Assembly: GCA_905210435.1 (NCBI GenBank)
Contig: CAJLWO010000036.1
Coordinates: forward strand, 1-27,997
Origin: an uncultured Bacteroidales bacterium
GTDB lineage: Bacteria > Bacteroidota > Bacteroidia > Bacteroidales > Muribaculaceae
Reading direction: 5' to 3'
Length of the DNA: 27,997 bases
Under the pieces are notes generated by a model. It was given only the letters and a program-made list of their open reading frames with translations, did not search any database and was not told the DNA's origin. Below, in pieces: positions 15,214-22,853 of this stretch. Made by a program: the position numbers and the translations under genes. How positions within the stretch are numbered: the stretch's first letter is position 1; every line of letters begins with the position of its first letter.

Positions 15214-15828
15214 TTATTGTTGAGGTTCTTCTATCTTATAGGGAGAGGAAGCGGGGTCGAAGAGGCCGCTGCGCAGATGCGTGTAGATACGGTAGCAGGC
15301 ATAGGCGTCGAGTGCCGCGTAGCCCTGCTGCGCCTCGGTCAGCGTGTCGGCTTCCCAGTTGGTCAGGCGCTGCCCCTTCGATATGCGTTCGTTGAATATC
15401 ACGGCATATACTTTCTGAAGGGAATTGTCGGCTATGTCGTAGGCCTTGACATATGTCTGCAGCTCGAGTATGTTTTCCGGCGTGAAAGTGTCGAGCGCCG
15501 ACAGCGAGTGCAGGTCGTCCTTTATCGACAATCCCACTTTGAGCACCTTGTCGCTCTCCATCAGTTCCTTTATCTCGGGTGTCAGCCCCGTGTGGTTCAG
15601 ACGTATCAGGAAACATTCGTCGGCTGTCGATAGTTGCAGAAGAGCCACCTTGTGAGGTTGTCCCTTGTGAAACGAAGGGCGCGTTTCGGTGTCAAATCCT
15701 ATGATGGGCTGAGTCATCAGATATTTGATTGCTTTTCGACAGTCGAGCGGAGAATTAATCACTATGATACGACCTCCAAACACCGCCTGGGGCAATTCTG
15801 CTATCGCTTCCTTTGAAATTCCTAACAT
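15214..15828 (-). CDS. DEDDy 3'-5' exonuclease (RNase D / WRN-like)
   Basis: This 204-residue protein has the four acidic sites of the DEDD superfamily: D46 and E48 in FDTET, an Asp in GLSIKDDL (D104 or D105), and the Y170-A-A-L-D174 motif that marks the DEDDy type. It lacks the HRDC domain of RNase D, so a stand-alone 3'-5' exonuclease is the best call; whether it works on DNA or RNA cannot be told. It is the first gene of the operon, with a canonical promoter upstream and an AGGAGAGA-like ribosome binding site (minus strand, around 15836-15844), which is unusual for this window. Confidence 0.93.
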   Translation of the reverse strand: MLGISKEAIAELPQAVFGGRIIVINSPLDCRKAIKYLMTQPIIGFDTETRPSFHKGQPHKVALLQLSTADECFLIRLNHTGLTPEIKELMESDKVLKVGLSIKDDLHSLSALDTFTPENILELQTYVKAYDIADNSLQKVYAVIFNERISKGQRLTNWEADTLTEAQQGYAALDAYACYRIYTHLRSGLFDPASSPYKIEEPQQ

Positions 15829-15852
15829 TATTTATTCTCTCCTTCTTTACTG

Positions 15853-15884
15853 CAAAAGTAAATAAAATTAAACAGCGCAGCAAA
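15853..15884 (-). promoter_or_regulatory. canonical Bacteroidetes promoter of the exonuclease-peptidase operon
   Basis: On the minus strand TTTG (15884-15881) is followed by 20 bp and then TACTTTTG (15860-15853), fitting TTTG-N19/20-TAnnTTTG. The predicted transcript start lies ~18 nt before the ATG at 15828. This is the clearest promoter in the window. Confidence 0.75.
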
Positions 15885-15962
15885 ACATTAATGCTAAAAA
15901 ACGCCAAAATGCTGTATTTCTACTTTTTGAAGAAAAATGAAGCACTATTTGATAATTTTAAT

Positions 15963-15970
15963 TATCTTTG
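15963..15970 (+). promoter_or_regulatory. possible nfo promoter -7 element
   Basis: TATCTTTG matches the -7 consensus, in the divergent gap between the exonuclease operon and nfo. The expected -33 TTTG is missing, and the leader would be ~100 nt, containing a six-codon open frame at 15982-16002. Confidence 0.4.
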
Positions 15971-16080
15971 TAGGTCAAACCATGACAAAACTTATATCAT
16001 AGGAGATGTGATTTAATCGTGTATTTACATTTTCCAACGTTTTCTTGGACTTATTATCATATTTAACAGACTGTAATCAA

Positions 16081-16923
16081 ATGAAATATATAGGAGCTCA
16101 CGTATCTACAGGCTCGGGAGTGGCACAGGCTCCGCTCAATGCCGCCGGCATTGGAGCGAAGGCTTTCGCGCTGTTCACCCGCAACCCGTCGAGATGGAAA
16201 TCAAAGCCGATTACCGACAAGGAAGCTGCCCTCTTCAGGGAACGGTGCGCCACGCTCGGATATGCTCCGCAGCATATCCTGCCACACGACAGCTACCTTA
16301 TCAACCTCGGCTCCCCCGACAAGGATAAGCTCGCACAGTCGCGCGAAGCGTTCCTCGACGAGTTCAACCGTTGCGCGCAGCTCGGGCTGACAATGCTCAA
16401 TTTTCATCCCGGCTCCCATCTCAACCTCGTCGATGCCGATACCTGCATAGCCACCATCGCCGAATCCATCAACATGACCCTCGACGCTACCGAAGGCGTA
16501 AAGGCCGTCATCGAGTCGACCGCCGGCCAAGGCTCCAACCTCGGATACTCCTTCGAGCAGCTCAGGGCCATAATCGACCGCGTCGACGACAAGTCGCGCG
16601 TGGGCATCTGCGTCGACACATGCCATACTTTCGCAGCAGGCTACGACCTCTCCACCCCCGAAGGCTATGAAGCCACCTGGCAGGAGTTTGACCGCGTGAT
16701 AGGCCTCGGCTACCTTTGTGCCATGCATATCAACGACTCCAAAAAGGGATTGCGCTCGCGTGTCGACCGCCATGCTCCGATAGGGCAGGGCGAAATCGGA
16801 GCCGCATTCTTCTCGATGCTCGTCAACGACCCCCGCATGGACAATATTCCCCTGATACTGGAGACCCCCGACGAAAGCCTCTGGCCGCAGGAAATAGCGT
16901 GGCTCTACTCCGAAATCAAATGA
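16081..16923 (+). CDS. nfo: endonuclease IV (AP endonuclease)
   Basis: This 280-residue TIM-barrel enzyme cuts DNA 5' of abasic sites in base excision repair. All nine zinc ligands are present and fall at the same residue numbers as in E. coli Nfo: H69, H109, E145, D179, H182, H216, D229, H231 and E261. They sit in motifs such as LNFHPGSH, IESTAGQG, CVDTCHTFAAGYD and DRHAPIGQGEIG. I chose the ATG at 16081 (MKYIGAHVS) because it matches the family N-terminus; an upstream in-frame ATG at 16045 adds 12 residues with no support. It is transcribed away from the exonuclease operon. Confidence 0.97.
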   Translation: MKYIGAHVSTGSGVAQAPLNAAGIGAKAFALFTRNPSRWKSKPITDKEAALFRERCATLGYAPQHILPHDSYLINLGSPDKDKLAQSREAFLDEFNRCAQLGLTMLNFHPGSHLNLVDADTCIATIAESINMTLDATEGVKAVIESTAGQGSNLGYSFEQLRAIIDRVDDKSRVGICVDTCHTFAAGYDLSTPEGYEATWQEFDRVIGLGYLCAMHINDSKKGLRSRVDRHAPIGQGEIGAAFFSMLVNDPRMDNIPLILETPDESLWPQEIAWLYSEIK

Positions 16924-17066
16924 ATCGCTGACCGCATAGTCTGATACCCTCTTACAGCATGCCGGTGAGAAACTAATCCTTAAATCATTAACGGGAACAT
17001 TCTTACATCATCATCATCTGAAATAATCAAACAAAAAATAATCAAATAATCAATCATTCAATCGAC

Positions 17067-18899
17067 ATGAAAACCAAACCCGACTTAGGCTTTTGGAAGC
17101 TGTGGAATCTGAGCTTCGGATTTTTCGGAGTACAGATAGCCTACGCGCTCCAAAGCTCGCAGGTGAGCCGCATCTTCTCCACCATCGGAGCCGACCCTCA
17201 CCAGCTGAGCTACTTCTGGATTCTGCCCCCTCTCATGGGATTTCTCGTGCAACCCATCATCGGTTCCGCTTCCGACCGCACCTGGAACCGCTTCGGACGC
17301 CGTCTGCCCTACCTTATCGTCGGCGCCGCAATCGCCATCATCGTGATGTGCTTCCTCCCCAATGCCGGCAGCCTCGGACTATCCGTCTCGGCAGCCATCA
17401 CATTCGGGCTCTTCTGCCTCATGCTCCTCGACACGTCGATCAACATGGCCATGCAGCCGTTCAAGATGCTTGTCGGCGATATGGTCAACGAGAAGCAGAA
17501 AGGCCTTGCCTACTCCATACAGAGCTTCCTGTGCAACGCAGGCTCGTTCGTAGGCTATCTCGCACCTATCATCCTTGCGCTTTTCGTGAGCAACCAGGCT
17601 CCCGAAGGTGAGGTGCCCCCCACGGTGACATTCGCTTTCTATCTCGGTGCCCTCATCCTCCTGCTGTGCGTGCTCTACACCTTCGCCAAAGTCAAGGAGA
17701 TGCCCCCGAAGTTGTATGCCGAATACAACGGTGTGCCCGAGGAGACAAATGAGAAAAAAGGCAATATGTTCACGCAGATGGCCGGTGCGCTCAAGACTGC
17801 GCCCGCCGTGTTCTGGACCATCGGTCTCGTGCAGTTCTTCTGCTGGAGCGGCTTCCTCTTCCTCTGGACATACTCCACCGATGCCATCGCCGGCCATGCT
17901 TTCGACTGTCCTGCCGAGCAGAAAGTGTCGGGCGTTGAAATCAACGGCACAACCTATTCCGACAAATATCTCTTTGCCGACGAACTGCTCGTAATCGATG
18001 ACGGACGCCTCACCATCAACGGCGTGAACGTCAACGGCAACATCATTTATCCCGACAGCATCAAGAACGCAGCCGGCGAACTCGTCATCAAGGAAGGCCA
18101 GATACACTACAAGGACGGTGTCGCTCTCCTCAAGCCCGGCGACAGCTACGGCAACGCGGGCGATGTTCTCGTCATCGACGAGGTCGAGACCATCCTCACC
18201 GCTCCCGCCGCAACCGTAACCTCACTCTCGACCATCACCCCCGACCATAAGCTCACTACTGCACATATCGTCGTCAAGAAAGGCGACACCTACGAGAAGG
18301 AGCAGGTCAGCGAACTTCCCTCGGCTTCAGCCGCCCAAATCTCGCCCAAACACGCCACCGTGCTCAACGCCCAGTCCAAGCAGTATCAGGACGCCGGCGA
18401 CTGGAACGGCGTGCTTTTCGCCGTTCAGGCCGTGTTTGCAGTAATATGGGCAGCCGTGCTTCCGCGATTTAAAAACCGCCGCTTCGCCTACTCCATCAGC
18501 CTTGTAATCGGTGCCGTAGGCTTCATTTCGGTTTACTTCTGCACCTCCAAGTGGGCGCTTACAGTGCCCTACGGACTCATGGGCTGCGGATGGGCCGCCA
18601 TGCTTGCCATGCCGTTCACCATCCTCACCAACGCCCTCTCGGGCAAGAACATCGGCACATATCTCGGCCTGTTCAACTGCACCATTACCTTGCCGCAGAT
18701 TATCGCCGCACTTCTCGGCGGTCTCATACTCGGCTTCTTCCCCCGTGCAGCCGCCGACACCGCTCAGGCCGGCGCACCGCAGACAGTGTTCATGATTGTC
18801 GTAGCCGGTATCCTCATGCTCCTCGGCGCCCTCGCCGTATGGAACATCAAGGAAATCTCCGCCGAAAAGCAGCGTGCCGCCGCCGAAGCCGCCAAGTAA
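17067..18899 (+). CDS. MFS glycoside permease (SLC45/maltose type) with large inserted domain
   Basis: This 610-residue inner-membrane transporter begins KPDLGFWKLWNLSFGFFG and carries the SDRTWNRFGRRLPY loop after helix 2 (residues ~69-82) and a Q-P-F-K segment in the fourth helix region, both typical of sucrose/maltose MFS transporters related to SLC45. Helices 1-6 lie in ~10-210 and helix 7 in ~248-272. Helices 8-12 occupy ~445-595. Between helices 7 and 8 is an insert of about 165 residues (~281-445), Gly/Asp/Val/Ile-rich with a beta-like pattern (e.g. GRLTINGVNVNGNI). By topology it should face the periplasm. The nearby amylase suggests maltose or maltodextrin import. It ends 52 bp before a strong terminator. 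Confidence 0.9.
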   Translation: MKTKPDLGFWKLWNLSFGFFGVQIAYALQSSQVSRIFSTIGADPHQLSYFWILPPLMGFLVQPIIGSASDRTWNRFGRRLPYLIVGAAIAIIVMCFLPNAGSLGLSVSAAITFGLFCLMLLDTSINMAMQPFKMLVGDMVNEKQKGLAYSIQSFLCNAGSFVGYLAPIILALFVSNQAPEGEVPPTVTFAFYLGALILLLCVLYTFAKVKEMPPKLYAEYNGVPEETNEKKGNMFTQMAGALKTAPAVFWTIGLVQFFCWSGFLFLWTYSTDAIAGHAFDCPAEQKVSGVEINGTTYSDKYLFADELLVIDDGRLTINGVNVNGNIIYPDSIKNAAGELVIKEGQIHYKDGVALLKPGDSYGNAGDVLVIDEVETILTAPAATVTSLSTITPDHKLTTAHIVVKKGDTYEKEQVSELPSASAAQISPKHATVLNAQSKQYQDAGDWNGVLFAVQAVFAVIWAAVLPRFKNRRFAYSISLVIGAVGFISVYFCTSKWALTVPYGLMGCGWAAMLAMPFTILTNALSGKNIGTYLGLFNCTITLPQIIAALLGGLILGFFPRAAADTAQAGAPQTVFMIVVAGILMLLGALAVWNIKEISAEKQRAAAEAAK

Positions 18900-18951
18900 C
18901 TCCACATCTGATTTGTAGTTTCTCCGGAATATTTTCCGGTATTACATAACA

Positions 18952-19001
18952 AAAAATCACCCTCATCGCTCATTCTCGAAGAATTGATGAGGGTGATTTT
19001 T
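18952..19001. terminator. strong hairpin terminator after the permease
   Basis: Arms AAAAATCACCCTCATC (18952-18967) and GATGAGGGTGATTTTT (18986-19001) are perfectly complementary over 16 bp. The 18-nt loop holds a second small stem ATTCT-cga-AGAAT. A- and T-runs on both sides allow use from either strand. Confidence 0.9.
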
Positions 19002-19210
19002 GTTTGTTAAATTAATTGCGCATCTCTACCATCTGACACGTCCGGCTTGATTTACTCCCCATTGCATATAATTGCATGTGGAAGCAGATATATCATATTG
19101 CAATGAGCGTGTTGCCTAACCCTGCAATCCGCATATGGTGGCAACTGGGCTTATTGTTGTCCAATAAAATGTGATTATATATAATATTGCATATGTATTG
19201 CCCGTTATCC

Positions 19211-19236
19211 GCGGTATAATTAAGCGGTATAATTAA
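19211..19236. repeat. 13-bp tandem duplication
   Basis: GCGGTATAATTAA occurs twice head to tail (19211-19223 and 19224-19236) with no mismatch. Confidence 0.85.
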
Positions 19237-19314
19237 TATGATTTTTATGCATTTTAACCGACATGTACTGTAATTGTGTGCCAGCGATATAAATGCATGT
19301 AAAAACAGCCCGGC

Positions 19315-19430
19315 GTTAAACTTTTTATCAGTCCGTTAAACTTTTTATAAAACCCATTTTGTAATACGCTGATATATAATGAAATAAAAATCGTGGTGTT
19401 AAACTTTTTATTTTTTTGTAAACTTTATTT
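19315..19430. repeat. cluster of GTTAAACTTTTTAT repeats
   Basis: Three exact copies of GTTAAACTTTTTAT (19315-19328, 19335-19348, 19398-19411) and a fourth, shorter variant GTAAACTTTATTT (19418-19430). They lie in a non-coding region with no + strand gene downstream, so their role is unclear. Confidence 0.8.
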
Positions 19431-19595
19431 TACTTGACTATAATATGAAGGTATAAGTTTCCCGACGGATAATGATGGGAAATCCATTATTTATCCGGCA
19501 TAGGCTGCTTCACGGTCACATGTAATCTTAACCAAAAGAGAAATGTGGTATACGAAATGTCCAACAGCGGTTATAATCGCTGACTTTCCTTGATG

Positions 19596-20051
19596 TCAGG
19601 TAAAGAGTATGAACAGTATCGGGGGGAACGGGCCGTCGACGGTCGATATGATTTTGGAGGTGTAGGTGTTGGGTCCGCCGTAGAGGTGCTTTCCGTCGAA
19701 TGTGTAGAGTATCTTCGAGGAGTAGGTGTTGGCTCCGTCGTAGAGATGTTTGCCGTCCCATGTGTAGAGTATCTTTGATGTGTAGGCGTTGGCTCCGCTG
19801 TAGAGATGTTTGCCGTCCCAGGTATAGAGTATCTTTGATGTGTAGGCGTTGGGACCGGAGTAGAGGTGCTTTCCGTCCCATGTGTAGATTATCTTCGATG
19901 TGTATGTGTTCGGACCTGAGTAGAGATGCTTTCCGTCCCATGAATACATTACGTTGGAGGAGTAGGTGTTGGCTCCCGAATAGATTTTGGTGTGAGCCTG
20001 TAAGGCCGTAACGGTCAGCAGCAGAGCCATGAGCAGAAGCAGTCTTTTCAT
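19596..20051 (-). CDS. small secreted protein made of six 20-residue repeats
   Basis: This 151-residue protein has a signal peptide (MKRLLLLMALLLTVTALQA). After HTK come exactly six repeats of 20 residues (residues 23-142), consensus L-Y-S-G-x-N-T/A-Y-T/S-S-K-I-L-Y-T-W-D-G-K-H, and a hydrophobic nine-residue tail. The conserved Tyr, Trp, Gly and Asp suggest a regular beta structure, and such short aromatic repeats can bind carbohydrate or peptidoglycan, but no function is known to me. It has its own promoter (20088-20095) and is separated from the amylase gene by a terminator. The repeat number and perfect 60-bp period suggest it can expand or shrink by slippage. Confidence 0.85.
   Translation of the reverse strand: MKRLLLLMALLLTVTALQAHTKIYSGANTYSSNVMYSWDGKHLYSGPNTYTSKIIYTWDGKHLYSGPNAYTSKILYTWDGKHLYSGANAYTSKILYTWDGKHLYDGANTYSSKILYTFDGKHLYGGPNTYTSKIISTVDGPFPPILFILFT
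19626..19985 (-). repeat. six tandem 60-bp coding repeats
   Basis: DNA counterpart of the six 20-residue protein repeats, 360 bp with no change in length between units. The middle units are very similar at DNA level (for example the motif TGTGTAGAGTATCTT recurs on the + strand), while the outer ones are more diverged. Confidence 0.9.
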
Positions 20052-20087
20052 CCCGGTTGAGGTATTAAGGCATTAAGGTATGGACTC

Positions 20088-20095
20088 CAAAGATA
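20088..20095 (-). promoter_or_regulatory. promoter -7 element of the repeat-protein gene
   Basis: On the minus strand TATCTTTG matches TAnnTTTG and lies 37 bp upstream of the ATG at 20051, directly after the amylase terminator. No clear -33 box is seen. Confidence 0.5.
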
Positions 20096-20101
20096 ACGAA
20101 A

Positions 20102-20147
20102 AAATGCCCGGAAATGAAATCATTTTTTCATCCATTTCCGGGCATTT
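20102..20147 (-). terminator. terminator of the amylase operon
   Basis: Perfect 15-bp inverted repeat: AAATGCCCGGAAATG (20102-20116) and CATTTCCGGGCATTT (20133-20147) with a 16-nt loop, 16 bp after the amylase stop. On the minus strand the distal arm runs into a T-rich stretch. Confidence 0.88.
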
Positions 20148-20162
20148 CGTATGTAGACTGAT

Positions 20163-22832
20163 TTATTTACCAGGTGAGCCGTCCGCATTGTAAGTCGCTC
20201 CGTTGACATAGTTCAGATCACAGCCTCCGGCCCTATCGCCGCCGTTGTTGCTGATGATTATCTGAGTCGGAACCTTTCCGGCCGGAGCTTCCCAGTAATA
20301 TTTGCCATCCTTCACAGTCATCTTGTCGCCAGGCCAGTTGCCGCTTGCCGTGCAGTTCTCTGCATCATTCCACGCCCACACATACGGAGTCCAGTTCTGC
20401 GTGTTGTTGAAATAGATATACTGCTTCTCAGGGTCCGGACCCGGGTCGGGTTCTTCACCCTGCAAAGTGTAGGTAAAAGTCTGCACATTGCTTCCGCCCT
20501 CGTTCTCGACGTATGTCGACAGTGTCGTTGTTTCTGTAAAAGTCAGCGGCGACGAATACACCGTCGATGAAGCGTTCGCGGCGCCCGCTACGGAGTAGCG
20601 TATCGGGGTGCCGGCAGGGTTGACCGACAGTGTCACCGTAACGCTCTCGCTGAATGTCGATGAGCCCGGAGTGGCTGTCACCACAGGTTTTTGAGGAACG
20701 GGTGGAACGGGAGGTGTGGGCGTGTCGATTTCATCATCGGTAATCTGGCCGTAAGCCTCGACGAGCAGCACCGGCCCCGATGCCTGCATTGTCACCTTGC
20801 CGCCCGATACTGTGGCCGTAGTGGCAGTGTTGTAGCCGTCCATCACCTTGGCGCCGTCGGCGAAGAAACCGTTGACGCTGACGGTGCAATTTTGTCCGGC
20901 CGATGTGTTGAGCTTGATGACCACGGCGTTGTTGTAGGCCCCGTCGGTGAACTTACGCCCGTAGGTGTCACCGCCGAGGTCGGTCTGCGTGCCCGCACCG
21001 ACAGCCGGGTTACGGCGGCGGAACTGGCCTATCTTCTGCCAATGCTTGTTGTCATCGTTGTCGACGGCGTTCCAGTTGAAATCGCTGCGTGTCGACATCG
21101 ACGCGTCGGGGCAGCCGCTCATATAGCCGCGTGATGTCTCGTCGCCGTAGTATATCTGCGCGCCGCCGGGGCAGAGCAAAAACATTGTCGCAACCTTTTT
21201 CTGGTCGCCGGGACGATGGAGACCGGTATCGTGCGACGACACGTAGTTGAGCACCTGGCGTCCGTTCGAACCGTTGCAGTAGTTGGCATAATATTCCCAG
21301 TCGCTTGTGCTCGGCGTACGTCCCTGACTACCCTCCGAACTGTTGAAGGCGAAGTTGATCATCGAGTCGAAGCCGCCCGAAGTGAAGTATCCGGTATCGC
21401 CGTGGTCCCAGCCGAAAGCCTCGCCGGTCATCCAGAAATCCTCGGTCCACGATTTGGCGTATTCGTCCGCGCGTGAGCTTGCACGCCAGTTGTTGAGGGC
21501 GTTTTTGCATGCCTGTTTGAGCTGGTTCCAGCGGCTGAGTTCAACGTGCTTTGCCGTGTCGCAGCGGAAGCCGTCGATACCGAATTCCTCCACCCAGCCT
21601 GCCAGCCACGCTACCAGATAATCGGCCGGTGCCCCTTTGCCGTCAGCGCGCCATGCGTCGAGATTGGGAAGACGGTAGTCAAGATAATCGCCACTGTTTT
21701 CCTGCTCCCATTTCATTTTAAGGAACGGCGGGATATTTACCGACGACGTTCTCTCTGTCACAACATCCGGGAGGCCGGCAAGCGACATAGTGTAGTTGTC
21801 GCCACCCGCCGGCACGAAACCTGCGTCCGAAGCCCAGCTGCGGTCGCCGAATGCTCGCACCCATTCGCCCCACCAGTTGCCCCATTTGCCCTGCGTGTCG
21901 GCATTAAACGATACTTCATTGCTCTCCGACCACATCGTGTATTTGCCGTTCGATGGTATCCAGCCTACCGTAGGCGTGCCGTTGAAATTGCCGAAATCGT
22001 AGTCTACACAGTCATCGAGAGTACAGTAGCCGGTGTGGTTGAGCACGATGTCCATCACCACACGTATGCCGCGCTTGTGGGCTTCGGTCACGAATGTGCG
22101 GAACTCCTCCACTGTGCCCATGTTGCGGTCCATATAGGTCCAGTCAAGGGCATAGTAGCCGTGGAAAGCATAGTGGGGGAATGCATCGTCCTTGCCGCCG
22201 GTCCAGCCGTGCATCTGCTCGTAGGGAGCCGAAATCCAGATGGCATCCACGCCCAGACGGTTGAGATAGTCGAGTTTCTCGGTCAGACCCTTGATGTCGC
22301 CTCCGTGGAAGGTGGCGTAGTCAGGCACATTGCCCTGCGGGCGCTGGCGGTGGTATGACTTGTCGTTGGAAGTGTCGCCGTTGTAGAAACGGTCGGTCAG
22401 CACGAAGTATATCGTGGCGTTCTTCCAGCTGAAATGGCGTCCGCGGAGCACCTGCGGTGTCTTGATTTTTATAGTATAGGCTTGCGATGCGGTGCCCGAC
22501 ACGATATTGTATACTATGGTGTTTTCGCCTCCGTCGAGCGACGCCAGCGAGTGGTTGTCATACTCGCGTCCGTTGACAGTGATGGTGACGGTAGCGTCCG
22601 ATGCCGTCGGAGCCGCCGACAGCGTCATCAGCGACGTGTCGTCAAGCTCGATGCTGTAACTTGTGGTATTGCGGTCGAAATTGACAAGATTCTGTCCGTC
22701 GACTTTTATCTCGAGCGCCGACAAGGTCGCGTCGCCCGAATTGACGGCCGCTCCGGTGGCAGTGAATGCCGTGCCGAGAAGCATCATCGCGACAGCCGCG
22801 CTGACCTTATGGCTTATATTTCTGATATTCAT
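20163..22832 (-). CDS. MalS-like GH13 alpha-amylase with CBM26-like starch-binding module
   Basis: This 889-residue secreted enzyme has a signal peptide (~1-28), a cadherin-like beta-sandwich (~35-125), a GH13 catalytic domain (~135-690), a proline-rich linker (704-713), a chitobiase-C-terminal-like beta domain (~715-791) and a CBM26-like module (~804-889). GH13 motifs are visible: DIVLNH (261-266), nucleophile D425 in GFRCDTAKH, acid E471 in MTGEAFG, and H534-D535. The segments GIDGFRxDTAKHVE and FWMTGEAxG resemble E. coli MalS, pointing to that subfamily. It would cut alpha-1,4-glucans. No T9SS sorting domain or lipobox is visible, so a periplasmic or soluble location is possible. It follows the GLUG protein by 21 bp. 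Confidence 0.95.
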   Translation of the reverse strand: MNIRNISHKVSAAVAMMLLGTAFTATGAAVNSGDATLSALEIKVDGQNLVNFDRNTTSYSIELDDTSLMTLSAAPTASDATVTITVNGREYDNHSLASLDGGENTIVYNIVSGTASQAYTIKIKTPQVLRGRHFSWKNATIYFVLTDRFYNGDTSNDKSYHRQRPQGNVPDYATFHGGDIKGLTEKLDYLNRLGVDAIWISAPYEQMHGWTGGKDDAFPHYAFHGYYALDWTYMDRNMGTVEEFRTFVTEAHKRGIRVVMDIVLNHTGYCTLDDCVDYDFGNFNGTPTVGWIPSNGKYTMWSESNEVSFNADTQGKWGNWWGEWVRAFGDRSWASDAGFVPAGGDNYTMSLAGLPDVVTERTSSVNIPPFLKMKWEQENSGDYLDYRLPNLDAWRADGKGAPADYLVAWLAGWVEEFGIDGFRCDTAKHVELSRWNQLKQACKNALNNWRASSRADEYAKSWTEDFWMTGEAFGWDHGDTGYFTSGGFDSMINFAFNSSEGSQGRTPSTSDWEYYANYCNGSNGRQVLNYVSSHDTGLHRPGDQKKVATMFLLCPGGAQIYYGDETSRGYMSGCPDASMSTRSDFNWNAVDNDDNKHWQKIGQFRRRNPAVGAGTQTDLGGDTYGRKFTDGAYNNAVVIKLNTSAGQNCTVSVNGFFADGAKVMDGYNTATTATVSGGKVTMQASGPVLLVEAYGQITDDEIDTPTPPVPPVPQKPVVTATPGSSTFSESVTVTLSVNPAGTPIRYSVAGAANASSTVYSSPLTFTETTTLSTYVENEGGSNVQTFTYTLQGEEPDPGPDPEKQYIYFNNTQNWTPYVWAWNDAENCTASGNWPGDKMTVKDGKYYWEAPAGKVPTQIIISNNGGDRAGGCDLNYVNGATYNADGSPGK

Positions 22833-22853
22833 TTTGGAATTTCTGATATGGGA

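Larger units (their letters stand above)
18900..19595. other. gene-free AT-rich stretch between convergent genes
   Basis: About 700 bp without a credible gene between the permease and the repeat protein. After the terminator it contains a 13-bp tandem duplication, many TTGCATAT/ATTGCA motifs (19060-19200) and a cluster of GTTAAACTTTTTA repeats (19315-19430). No ncRNA family is recognised. Confidence 0.6.

Noticed and set aside
19528..19941. 137-codon minus-strand frame with repeats, overlapping the 20-residue repeat gene
   Set aside because: Its repeats are the frame-shifted reading of the 60-bp units. Only the frame ending at 19596 has a signal peptide and a promoter.
19626..19985. CRISPR-like regular repeats
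   Set aside because: The regular 60-bp spacing is explained by in-frame protein repeats; there are no unique spacers between identical short repeats and no cas genes.
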